The notes under the pieces: generated by a model | What the model saw: only the letters and a program-made list of their open reading frames with translations | Database searches by the model: none | What the model was told of the DNA's origin: nothing | From: Lentimicrobiaceae bacterium | Lineage (GTDB): Bacteria; Bacteroidota; Bacteroidia; Bacteroidales; SKPS01 | DNA: 14,933 nt | NCBI GenBank assembly: GCA_007119395.1 | Contig: SKPS01000185.1 | Location: 1-14,933, forward strand | Direction: 5' to 3' | Position numbers and translations under genes: made by a program | Shown here: in pieces, positions 5,959 through 13,836 of the stretch | Layout of the letters: each line of letters starts with the position of its first letter | Numbering within the stretch: the first letter of the stretch is position 1

Positions 5959-8613
5959 ATGTGGTCTGTAGTTATCAGAATTCTTCTCAGAAACAGAATT
6001 GCTATTTTGGCTGTGATTTTCGCCCTTACCGGGTTGATGGTACACCAGGCGATCACTCGTTTGGAGATGAATTATGAAATACTCCAGATGCTTCCTGATA
6101 ATCACCCTACAAACGTTGCCTACGACGATTTCAAAGAGCTGTTTGGACAGGATGCATCGATGATGGTGATCGGCATGAACGATTCACGAATCAAAGAGCT
6201 CAATACATTTCAACAATACTACACGCTTACCGACACATTAAGTCAGCTTGATGGCATTGACTCCGTATTATCGATTGCCCGTGTTTACAACTTGGTTGCG
6301 GATGAGATGAGTGGTTCGCTCCGGTTGGAGAACATCGTACCCTACCAGCCTGAAACGCAAGAGCAGGTTGACTCCATCCTATCAAGACTCCGCACCCTGC
6401 GTTTTTACGAAGGGTTTCTCTTTCAAGAGCATGAGCACGGTATGGTACACCTGATGGCCATTGTGTTTGACCAAAGCCTGCTCAACACCAAAGCAAGGGT
6501 TCAACTGGTGCAGGAGATCCATGAGATAGCAGAGCAGTTCAGCCGTGATACCGGAATAAAGCTTCACTACTCCGGCATGCCCTATATACGCACGCATATC
6601 ATGAACAGGGTGAGAGGTGAAACCACAGCATTTATTTTTCTGGCAGCACTGGTTCTCGCATTGATTCTATACCTCTTTTTCCGCTCTTTCAGGGTAGTAG
6701 CGGTCTCGCTACTGATTGTAGGGATTGCGGTGGTTTGGGTGCTGGGCACCATGAGCATCTTCCAGTTCAAGATCTCGATACTCAGTGCCATGATTCCACC
6801 TTTAATTATTGTGATTGGAATCCCTAACTGTATTTATCTTCTCAACAAATATCACAGGGAGTACAAAAACCATGGCAACAAAATTCTTGCGTTGTCGAGG
6901 GTGGTACAAAGGGTAGGCAATGCAACGCTGATGACCAACATGACCACTGCGATGGGGTTTGCCACCTTTATGACTGTGAAATCTGATGCATTGCGGCAGT
7001 TTGGACTGATTGCTTCCCTGAATATTTTTTGTCTTTACCTGTTGTCACTCAGTTTGATCACCATTATTTTCAGTTATCTTCCTGCGCCTACCGACAAACA
7101 TGTGAAACATCTTGAAAATGTCTTCTTCAGAAGGGTTGTCAGCAGGTTGGTGAGGATCGCGATGGATCAGAGGAGGTACGTATATTATGGTACGGCGGTA
7201 ATTCTTGTGGCCACCTTTATCGGGATCTCTCTGATCAGCACAACGGGGAATGTAGTGGATGATCTCCCTGAGAAGGATCCGGTATACCAGGATTTGCTCT
7301 TCTTTGAAAACCATTTCACGGGTGTGTTACCTTTCGAGTTGAAGCTTGATACCCGTGAAGAGCACGGTGTTTTCAAGCACAACGGGCGCACCCTTTATCT
7401 GATCAACAGGTTGTACCGAGAGATAGACCAGCACCCGATGTTATCGGAGTATCTCTCTACACCTCTGTCGGTAATAGATGGAATCCGGTTTGTTAACCAG
7501 TCGAGACATGAAGGCAACCCATCGTATTACTTGGTTCCGTCTGTGAGCGAGCTGGTTGAGATTCAGCGTATTTTTGACAACGACTCTGTCAACACCGGTG
7601 CATTCACTTCGTTTGTTGACACCACGGGTCGTTATACACGGATCAGTCTGCAGATGGCCAATATCAGCAGTCATCAGATCCAGGAGATCAGGGATTCTCT
7701 TGCCCCTGTGATACAGGAAGTGTTCAACCCTCCAAGGTGGTTCAATCCATTCTTTGAAGAGGAGGAACCCCTTTATACCTTGATCTCTGAATTTGAGTCA
7801 ACGGGCAATGCCGACATTGATCCTCCGGGTGACCTGGAGGTTCCCCATTTCACTGCTGACGAGTGGAACGAGTGGCCCCGGCAACGACAAGATTCCATAT
7901 TGGCGTTGTACCGACTACCCGATCAGTACGATGTGACCTCAACCGGAATGTCGGTGGTCTTTCTCGAAGGGACCGGCTTCCTGCTGAGAAACCTGTTCCA
8001 AAGCCTGGGCCTCGCCATCCTGTTGATTGCCCTGTTTATGTTCTGGCTCTTCAGGTCATCACGAATGGTCATCATCTCCCTTACCCCAAATATCATCCCC
8101 CTCCTCTTCACCGGAGCCGTGATGGGATACACAGGCATCACCATCAAGCCATCAACAATTCTGGTCTTTAGCATTGCATTTGGTATCTCCGTTGACAACG
8201 CCATCCACTTCCTGGCCAAATACCGTCAGGAACTCAGACTGAACAAAGGCAACAGACGTAAAAGTGTTGTGCTCGCTTTACGCGAAACAGGGTTTAGCAT
8301 GATGTACACCTCCATTACACTGTTCTTTGGGTTTGCCATTTTTATTGCTTCCCGGTTTGGAGGTACACAGGCTATGGGTATTTTGGTATCTTTGACCCTG
8401 CTATTGGCCATGTTTACCAATTTGTTGCTGCTGCCTACACTTATACTTACACTCGACAGGGTAATTAAGGCCAAAGAGTTAAAGCGGTCAAGGATCATGA
8501 TTTATGATGATGATGAAGCGGGAAGGGTTGAAGAACTTGAGCCGGAGTTGCGAAGACTCATCCGAAGAAAACGGAGAAAACGAAAAGCAATTAAAACATC
8601 CAGTGATAAATGA
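5959..8613 (+). CDS. MMPL/RND-family membrane transporter
   Basis: This 884-residue inner-membrane protein has the duplicated RND layout. One helix at about 5-30 precedes a first periplasmic domain (about 35-220). A helix cluster at about 223-385 includes GIPNC (287-291), and another helix lies near 405-425. A second periplasmic domain (about 430-675) precedes the last helix cluster (about 680-840), which carries FGISVDNAIHFL with Asp746. Members move lipids or other hydrophobic molecules using the proton gradient. The aspartate expected in the second half is present, but the equivalent place in the first half is Pro-Asn. Residues about 593-656 form an acidic, tryptophan-containing segment that looks like an insertion. 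The end is a strongly basic tail. I prefer ATG 5959, since the GTG at 5923 only adds 12 residues before MWSVV. Nineteen bases separate it from the beta-barrel gene. Substrate unknown. Confidence 0.88.
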   Translation: MWSVVIRILLRNRIAILAVIFALTGLMVHQAITRLEMNYEILQMLPDNHPTNVAYDDFKELFGQDASMMVIGMNDSRIKELNTFQQYYTLTDTLSQLDGIDSVLSIARVYNLVADEMSGSLRLENIVPYQPETQEQVDSILSRLRTLRFYEGFLFQEHEHGMVHLMAIVFDQSLLNTKARVQLVQEIHEIAEQFSRDTGIKLHYSGMPYIRTHIMNRVRGETTAFIFLAALVLALILYLFFRSFRVVAVSLLIVGIAVVWVLGTMSIFQFKISILSAMIPPLIIVIGIPNCIYLLNKYHREYKNHGNKILALSRVVQRVGNATLMTNMTTAMGFATFMTVKSDALRQFGLIASLNIFCLYLLSLSLITIIFSYLPAPTDKHVKHLENVFFRRVVSRLVRIAMDQRRYVYYGTAVILVATFIGISLISTTGNVVDDLPEKDPVYQDLLFFENHFTGVLPFELKLDTREEHGVFKHNGRTLYLINRLYREIDQHPMLSEYLSTPLSVIDGIRFVNQSRHEGNPSYYLVPSVSELVEIQRIFDNDSVNTGAFTSFVDTTGRYTRISLQMANISSHQIQEIRDSLAPVIQEVFNPPRWFNPFFEEEEPLYTLISEFESTGNADIDPPGDLEVPHFTADEWNEWPRQRQDSILALYRLPDQYDVTSTGMSVVFLEGTGFLLRNLFQSLGLAILLIALFMFWLFRSSRMVIISLTPNIIPLLFTGAVMGYTGITIKPSTILVFSIAFGISVDNAIHFLAKYRQELRLNKGNRRKSVVLALRETGFSMMYTSITLFFGFAIFIASRFGGTQAMGILVSLTLLLAMFTNLLLLPTLILTLDRVIKAKELKRSRIMIYDDDEAGRVEELEPELRRLIRRKRRKRKAIKTSSDK

Positions 8614-8632
8614 CCGTTATCCATTATTAAGC

Positions 8633-9523
8633 ATGCGTAGATTATATCACATACCCATCACACTACTTTTGCTCTTGGCAGGTGTTTCTGCTAGAAGTCA
8701 GATCGATAGCACCAACCTTGGTTGGAAAATAGGCTTGAATGCCGGCTACTATATCGCCTCCAGACATACTGCCGGGTTCTATTCAGGTCATGATCATAAT
8801 GAAAACACCATCAGTTTTGTTTTTAACAACAAATACCATTTTCAGGAGATTATGGGGTTGCTACATGCTTCAGACACCTTCCGGCTGGAAGGGTTGCCTG
8901 AACGGATGAGGTACACGCCCACTATGATGGTTGGGTTTCTCTTCAGGAACAACTTCAGTGAAGACAAGGCGTGGTTTATTCAGTTTAACCAGGTTCGGCT
9001 GAGAACATCGGATTTTTACACCATAGAGGTTGACCCCAAGCCAAATATTGCCATATTTCCAGATCTGCGCTCTTTCTCCATCATTGGTGAAGAGAACCGT
9101 TACCATATAGACTTGGGTTACAGCCAGGAGTTTGCGTTGAGATCGCCGATGTACCGTCCGTTTATTGATGCCGGCATCACATTTACCAATACACGGGTTC
9201 GATCCCATAAGATCAGAATTGAAGAGAAGCAATACTCACTTATCAACGTATATGGGAGCCAGAATTACGTTCCCAACACTGACCTGCAAACCTTTGAGGT
9301 GATTCAGGGGGGAGTGGGTTTTGGAGGCTTTTTTAATCTGGGGATGAAGTTTTATGTAAACGAATATTTCTCCCTTGACCCGGTGGTTCACCTCTATGTG
9401 AACACCATCAATCTTGAAGGGTACAACCACCTGCGCCCACATCTCTTTTTTAACATCAGGCTGATGGTGAACAACCTCTTTTTGTTCAACCAGCGACACA
9501 TGGGGGGTGGCAGTCAACTCTGA
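8633..9523 (+). CDS. Predicted outer-membrane beta-barrel protein, unrecognised family
   Basis: This 296-residue protein has a clear signal peptide (MRRLYHIPITLLLLLAGVSA, cleavage probably near ARSQ). The rest is full of alternating hydrophobic and polar strands rich in aromatic residues: GWKIGLNAGYY near the start, GVGFGGFFNLGMKFYVN, then YFSLDPVVHLYVN and LFFNIRLMVNNLFLF near the end. This fits a small outer-membrane barrel of the kind common in Bacteroidota. It does not end in an aromatic residue and finishes with a short polar tail (NQRHMGGGSQL). I chose the ATG at 8633 because it begins the signal peptide. The same frame is open further upstream, but there it overlaps the end of the transporter gene. 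It lies 19 bases after the transporter and 29 before the TPR gene, so the three are probably co-transcribed. I do not recognise the family. Confidence 0.75.
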   Translation: MRRLYHIPITLLLLLAGVSARSQIDSTNLGWKIGLNAGYYIASRHTAGFYSGHDHNENTISFVFNNKYHFQEIMGLLHASDTFRLEGLPERMRYTPTMMVGFLFRNNFSEDKAWFIQFNQVRLRTSDFYTIEVDPKPNIAIFPDLRSFSIIGEENRYHIDLGYSQEFALRSPMYRPFIDAGITFTNTRVRSHKIRIEEKQYSLINVYGSQNYVPNTDLQTFEVIQGGVGFGGFFNLGMKFYVNEYFSLDPVVHLYVNTINLEGYNHLRPHLFFNIRLMVNNLFLFNQRHMGGGSQL

Positions 9524-9552
9524 GAACACTACACCAGAACAGTTCCAATCAT

Positions 9553-10797
9553 ATGATCACAAGACGACGAATTTGTACGGTTTTCTTGCTGTTTTTCACA
9601 GCGCCCTTTTTCACGACGTTACAATCACAGACCACCAGCAGGATGTTTGAGCAGGGGTTGGAGAAGTTTCGTACGGGCTATTACCGTCAGGCCATTTCAG
9701 ACTTCACGCGAGTTTTAGAGCGGAATGACCAGTATTACGAAGCGTTTTATTTTCGTGGCAGGTCTCATCAGGCGATGGGTCAGATGCGTGACGCGGTGTC
9801 TGATTACAACAAGGCGTTGTCGATACGTCGCGATTACCATCCGGCTCTATTGTACAGGGGGATGTATTATGTAACACAGCAGGATCATCGCAGGGCTTTT
9901 AGCGATTTTGATGCTGCCATCGGTGCGTGGCCAACGTATGTTGAGGCATATATTGCCAGGGCTGAACTGAAAGAGCACACAGGTGATATCTCCGGTGCGG
10001 TAGAAGATTATACCATGGCGTTGCAACTGAATGCTTCCGACAAGATGTTGTGGCATCACCGTGGAAGGCTTTTTCATGCATTGAAGCGTTATGAAGAGGC
10101 GGTTCAGGACCAGGGTCAGGCGATCAGGCTTGACAGTATGATGGGCGATGCTTACTATTACAGGGGGTTGGGGTACCAGCAAAAGCGCCGGTTAAGGAAT
10201 GCACTGAGTGATTTTGATCGTGCTATTTCGCTGGGTGTTGACAACGAGGATGTGTTTACACGTGCGGGGCACATTGCCTTTGATCTCTTTCGCTTTGAAA
10301 AGGCGATTGAGTATTACACACCGTTGATCAGGCGTTATCGCACCAGAGACGTGCAGGTTCACCTTAACAGGGGCATCAGCCATGTTCGCACAAGGGACTA
10401 CCGAAGTGCGCGTGATGATTTAACCAGAGCCATTGTATATGACAAGGAGAATGAGCAGGCTTTTTTACAACGTGCCATTGTCAATCACCGGCTGCGGCGT
10501 GAGGCTGCATCGTTTAGGGATTTCAGACGTGCCATAGAGCTCAATCCTCAGTCATTCAGAAATTATGAGCAGAGGGGATTGGTCTATTTTGAGCTGGAGC
10601 GTTATGATCTGGCCATGGCAGATTTCAACAAGTCCATTGAGTTACGCCCAACCGGTGATGCCCATTACCATCGTGGTATGATCAGGGCCATGCGCATGGA
10701 AAACCAGGGAGCCTGCGAAGACCTTGAAGCAGCAACCCGTATGGGACATCCGCAAGCCACACTGGAGTTTTCCAGGATTTGCCGATCAGACTTTTAG
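9553..10797 (+). CDS. Exported TPR-repeat protein
   Basis: This 414-residue protein has an N-terminal signal peptide (residues 1 to about 26: MITRRR, a hydrophobic core rich in Phe, ending TTLQSQ). About eleven consecutive 34-residue TPR units follow, recognisable by the repeating pattern of YYRG or YFRG in the first helix and A-x-SDF-x-RAI or A-x-x-DY in the second. The final unit ends ACEDLEAATRMGHPQA, a closing motif often seen in Bacteroidota TPR proteins (Ala-Cys-x-Asp-x-x-x-Ala). TPR arrays bind other proteins and act as scaffolds. With no lipobox cysteine after the signal peptide and no other domain, it is probably periplasmic. It is the last gene of the run with the transporter and the beta-barrel protein, 29 bases after the latter. 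No terminator is visible in the 122 bases that follow. The partner is unknown. Confidence 0.85.
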   Translation: MITRRRICTVFLLFFTAPFFTTLQSQTTSRMFEQGLEKFRTGYYRQAISDFTRVLERNDQYYEAFYFRGRSHQAMGQMRDAVSDYNKALSIRRDYHPALLYRGMYYVTQQDHRRAFSDFDAAIGAWPTYVEAYIARAELKEHTGDISGAVEDYTMALQLNASDKMLWHHRGRLFHALKRYEEAVQDQGQAIRLDSMMGDAYYYRGLGYQQKRRLRNALSDFDRAISLGVDNEDVFTRAGHIAFDLFRFEKAIEYYTPLIRRYRTRDVQVHLNRGISHVRTRDYRSARDDLTRAIVYDKENEQAFLQRAIVNHRLRREAASFRDFRRAIELNPQSFRNYEQRGLVYFELERYDLAMADFNKSIELRPTGDAHYHRGMIRAMRMENQGACEDLEAATRMGHPQATLEFSRICRSDF

Positions 10798-10890
10798 TGT
10801 CTACCTTGCACGCTTTCAACTATATACCCCCAATATCATGACCCCACTTGGCTTTAACATGTGAAGCCCGGATGAATCAACCTATTTTAT

Positions 10891-10898
10891 TACTTTTG
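10891..10898 (+). promoter_or_regulatory. Predicted promoter -7 box for the glycosyltransferase gene
   Basis: TACTTTTG matches TAnnTTTG and lies 22 bases before the TTG start of the glycosyltransferase gene, in the only gap longer than 100 bases between the TPR gene and it. The short distance implies a very short leader. No strong -33 element is seen. Confidence 0.5.
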
Positions 10899-10919
10899 AC
10901 CTGTTAAAAAAAATGTGGT

Positions 10920-12104
10920 TTGAAGATCCTGTTTGTCCTTTCCAGATTTCCCTGGCCACTCGAAAAGGGTGACAAACTCCGTGCCTACCATTTTATGCGG
11001 GTTTTGGCCGAAAGACATGAGGTGTACCTTTTCGCCTTATCAGACCAGAAAGTACTGAAAGAGTGGAAACAAGCCATGTACCCAATCTGCAAATCGATCG
11101 TCTTCCAAAACATTTCGAAACCTGATATCCTAAAAGGTTTCGGATGGGCAATGCTCCACAAAAAACCTTTACAAGCAGGCTACTTCAGGAGTGCGAAAGC
11201 ATTGGGAGCTGTCAAAAGTTACGCTGAGGCAATACAGCCTGATGTGGTGTTTTGCCAGTTAGTTCGTACAGCCGAATACATTGATGGGCTGCCCGGTTTC
11301 AAGGTGCTGGATTATCAGGACGCCCTCTCTGTGAACATGCAACGCAGAGCCGCTGCCTCTTCGTTTCCGGCCAATATGGTGTTTTCCCGCGAGTCAAAGC
11401 GGCTCAAAAAATACGAGGCTGCGCTATTTGGTGATTTTGATCTGAAGCTGATCATTTCTGAACCTGACCGGGATGCCATTGATCATCCTCAGAAAGAGGA
11501 TATACTTACAGTGCCTAACGGTGTTGATTTTGAATATTTCACGCCCGATTATTCAGCTGAAAAAAAGTATGACATCCTGTTCACCGGTAACATGTCGTAC
11601 GCGCCAAATATAGAGGGAGCCATCTGGCTTGTTCGGGAGATCATGCCACGTATTCGGGCACATCGTCCTGACACTTCTTTGTTAATTGCCGGGGCGTCAC
11701 CGGTGAGGGCTGTGCAACAGTTGGCCGGTGATGGGATTATTGTATCAGGATGGATGGATGACATTCGAGAGGCATACAGTTGCTCAAGGCTGTTTCTGGC
11801 TCCCATGTGCAGTGGCAGCGGCCTGCAAAACAAATTGCTGGAAGCGATGAGCATGCAATTGCCTTGTATTACCACTTCACTGGCCAATAGCTCCCTGAGG
11901 GCCCAACCGGAACAGCATATCCTGGTGGGTAATACGGCAGAAGAGATCGCTCAGTTGGCCGTCAGACTGCTTCATGACAGCGATACAGCCAACAGAATAG
12001 CACAGGATGGCCATAGGTGGGTAAAAGAGCAGTACGATTGGGAAACACATATCACCGATTTTGAGCATCACCTTTTAAAAAAGTATGACACATGGAAAGA
12101 GTAG
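10920..12104 (+). CDS. Group 4 glycosyltransferase (sugar transferase related to the Stp1/EpsH-associated family)
   Basis: This 394-residue protein has the two Rossmann-like halves of a GT-B glycosyltransferase. The N-terminus (KILFVLSRFPWP, then KGDKLRAYHFMRVLAERHEV) closely resembles the PEP-CTERM/EpsH-associated sugar transferase family (TIGR03087, stp1), from memory of that family. The C-terminal half shows VPNGVDFEYF (198-207), LFTGNMSY (220-227), GWMDDIREAY (277-286) and SGSGLQNKLLEAM (298-310), the region that binds the nucleotide sugar in GT4 enzymes. It probably adds a sugar during synthesis of a surface or exported polysaccharide. The start is a TTG. The next in-frame ATG (Met26) would remove the first strand of the fold, so TTG is favoured. 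It overlaps the next gene by 13 bases. No exosortase or other polysaccharide gene is in the window. Confidence 0.87.
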   Translation: MKILFVLSRFPWPLEKGDKLRAYHFMRVLAERHEVYLFALSDQKVLKEWKQAMYPICKSIVFQNISKPDILKGFGWAMLHKKPLQAGYFRSAKALGAVKSYAEAIQPDVVFCQLVRTAEYIDGLPGFKVLDYQDALSVNMQRRAAASSFPANMVFSRESKRLKKYEAALFGDFDLKLIISEPDRDAIDHPQKEDILTVPNGVDFEYFTPDYSAEKKYDILFTGNMSYAPNIEGAIWLVREIMPRIRAHRPDTSLLIAGASPVRAVQQLAGDGIIVSGWMDDIREAYSCSRLFLAPMCSGSGLQNKLLEAMSMQLPCITTSLANSSLRAQPEQHILVGNTAEEIAQLAVRLLHDSDTANRIAQDGHRWVKEQYDWETHITDFEHHLLKKYDTWKE

Positions 12105-12466
12105 GAAAAGTATCAAGACTTACGACCGGTTTGCTGTTGATTATTTTTGGAATTCAGGGTTTTACAGGTTTTATGGGTGAACGGGTTTTGCCTGTGGAGG
12201 CAGTGAGGGCGCTTGAGTGCCTGGAGATGTTGCGTTTTGTGATACCGCTTCTTTCAACCCTGGCAGTTTTAACCGGTGCCCTTCTTTTGGCCAATCTCTT
12301 CGTCCCTGTGGCCATATCCATTGCCATTGTATTGATCATAAGCACATTGTTGTTTCACCTCTCTTTTCACCCCAAAGGGATACTGTTTGCGGCCATCGGG
12401 TTTATTGCATCCATACTGGTTGTGATTGATCATGCGAAAGCGTTCGCTGCCATCCGATCGAAGTGA
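12092..12466 (+). CDS. Small four-helix membrane protein (DoxX-like)
   Basis: This 124-residue protein is mostly hydrophobic, with about four membrane helices: residues 10-29 (TTGLLLIIFGIQGFTGFM region), about 46-67, about 69-90 and about 96-114. A glycine-containing first helix and the overall size and spacing recall DoxX/SURF4-like proteins, but no diagnostic residue set can be seen, so the family name is tentative. The ATG at 12092 lies inside the end of the glycosyltransferase gene (13-base overlap in another frame), which points to translational coupling and shared transcription. No enzyme motif is visible. A role in the membrane, perhaps tied to the glycosyltransferase product, is only inferred from the overlap. 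The real gene status is supported by the regular helix pattern and the tight overlap. Confidence 0.7.
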   Translation: MERVGKVSRLTTGLLLIIFGIQGFTGFMGERVLPVEAVRALECLEMLRFVIPLLSTLAVLTGALLLANLFVPVAISIAIVLIISTLLFHLSFHPKGILFAAIGFIASILVVIDHAKAFAAIRSK

Positions 12467-12503
12467 TCAGACCACTTTACCCGGAAGGTCACAAATATTA
12501 TTC

Positions 12504-12523
12504 TGCAAAAACGCCGGTTTGCA
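12504..12523. repeat. Short inverted repeat upstream of ribBA
   Basis: TGCAAA (12504-12509) and TTTGCA (12518-12523) are perfect reverse complements around an 8-base spacer, 50-70 bases upstream of the ribBA promoter box and about 40 bases after the preceding gene ends. It could be a small hairpin or a binding site, or chance. There is no U-run after it, so it is not a convincing terminator. Confidence 0.3.
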
Positions 12524-12572
12524 AGGGATAAGACGGTTTAATGGCTTCCTTTCATTTACCATAAATATATAT

Positions 12573-12580
12573 TACCTTTG
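12573..12580 (+). promoter_or_regulatory. Predicted promoter -7 box for ribBA
   Basis: TACCTTTG, followed by CAGC, is identical in its eight bases to the box in front of the MMPL transporter. It lies 31 bases before the ribBA ATG, so the leader is about 25 bases, too short for an FMN riboswitch. An AT-rich run (ATAAATATATAT) lies just upstream. Confidence 0.6.
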
Positions 12581-12611
12581 CAGCATCAACAATAAGGGTT
12601 TATCACCGAAC

Positions 12612-13823
12612 ATGGAATACAAACTTAACAGCATCAGGGAGGCGATCAAGGAGATCAAAGAGGGGAATTTTATCATAGTGGTTGATGATGAAGACAGGGA
12701 GAACGAGGGTGATTTCATTATTGCTTCTGAGATGGTAACTCCTGAGAAGGTCAACTTCATGGCGACTCATGGAAGGGGATTGATATGTGTGGCGGTAACG
12801 GAAGAGCGTTGCAACGAACTGGGTCTTGAGTTGATGGTCAACAAAAACACTTCATCCCATGAGACCCAGTTTACGGTATCTGTTGATCTGGTAGGCCATG
12901 GCTGCACCACAGGTATCTCTGCATCAGACAGGTCAAAGACGATCCGTGCGTTGGTTGACCCTGACACCCATCCTGATGATTTGGGCAGACCCGGACACAT
13001 ATTCCCTCTCCGTGCAAAAAAGAGTGGTGTAATCAGAAGAGCCGGGCACACAGAAGCAGCCATTGATCTGGCGCGCCTTGCCGGTTTCAGGCCATCTGGT
13101 ACATTGGTGGAGATTATGAATGAAGATGGAACCATGGCGCGGCTGCCCCAACTCTTTGAGATCGCTAAAAAATTCGATTTAAAAATTGTCTCCATAAAAG
13201 ATCTGATTGCATACCGCCTGAAAACAGAGAGTTTGATCAAGCGAGAGGAGGTGGTACACCTTCCTACCGCCTGGGGCGATTTCACGCTGTATGCCTATAC
13301 CCAGACCACCACCGGACAAATCCATCTGGCCCTGGTGAAAGGGGAATGGGGCAAAGATGATCCGGTGATGGTCAGAGTGCATTCATCATGTGTTACCGGT
13401 GATATTTTTGGGTCTTGCAAATGTGACTGCGGTGACCAATTGCACGCTTCCATGCAAATCATTGAACAGGAGAATCAGGGAGTGATCCTGTATATGTTTC
13501 AGGAAGGGAGGGGTATCGGACTGATCAACAAAATCAAAGCATATCATTTGCAGGAAACCGGATTTGACACCGTAGATGCTAACATAAAACTTGGTTTTAA
13601 GCCGGATGAACGAGATTATGGCATCGGCGCACAAATTCTACGTGATCTGGGAGTCTCCCGCATCCGATTGATCACCAACAATCCAGGCAAAAAAATCGGG
13701 CTGGAGGGCTACGATCTCTCTATAGAAGAGACCATTCCGTTGAAGATTGAGCCCAACGTTCATAATGAAAAGTACCTCAAAACGAAACAGCTCAAGATGG
13801 GTCATGACCTTGACCTTATATAA
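12612..13823 (+). CDS. ribBA: Bifunctional 3,4-dihydroxy-2-butanone 4-phosphate synthase / GTP cyclohydrolase II
   Basis: This 403-residue fused enzyme makes both starting blocks of riboflavin: one half converts ribulose 5-phosphate to dihydroxybutanone phosphate and the other opens GTP. The RibB half (1 to about 200) has the acidic catalytic loop DDEDRENEGD (26-35), ATHGRGLICVA (51-61) and RAGHTEAAIDLARLAG (143-158). The RibA half (about 208-400) has the zinc ligands Cys260, Cys271 and Cys273 in a CVTGD...CDCGDQL context, then FQEGRGIGL (296-304), RDYGIGAQILRDLG (334-347) and TNNPGKKIGLEGY (355-367). All expected motifs are present in both halves. An additional cysteine (Cys269) lies next to the zinc site. 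I chose the ATG at 12612: the frame is open further upstream, but that part overlaps the promoter and the preceding gene and is not protein-like. It converges on the tamB-like gene with a 13-base gap. Confidence 0.97.
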   Translation: MEYKLNSIREAIKEIKEGNFIIVVDDEDRENEGDFIIASEMVTPEKVNFMATHGRGLICVAVTEERCNELGLELMVNKNTSSHETQFTVSVDLVGHGCTTGISASDRSKTIRALVDPDTHPDDLGRPGHIFPLRAKKSGVIRRAGHTEAAIDLARLAGFRPSGTLVEIMNEDGTMARLPQLFEIAKKFDLKIVSIKDLIAYRLKTESLIKREEVVHLPTAWGDFTLYAYTQTTTGQIHLALVKGEWGKDDPVMVRVHSSCVTGDIFGSCKCDCGDQLHASMQIIEQENQGVILYMFQEGRGIGLINKIKAYHLQETGFDTVDANIKLGFKPDERDYGIGAQILRDLGVSRIRLITNNPGKKIGLEGYDLSIEETIPLKIEPNVHNEKYLKTKQLKMGHDLDLI

Positions 13824-13836
13824 TAAGCATCTCATT

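Noticed and set aside
8504..8632. Upstream extension of the beta-barrel frame into the transporter gene
   Set aside because: The added 43 residues are polar and would bury the signal peptide; the ATG at 8633 begins a proper signal peptide.
12767..13285. A 172-codon open frame on the - strand inside ribBA
   Set aside because: ribBA is strongly supported on the other strand by catalytic motifs in both halves; the antisense frame shows no domain and no promoter box.
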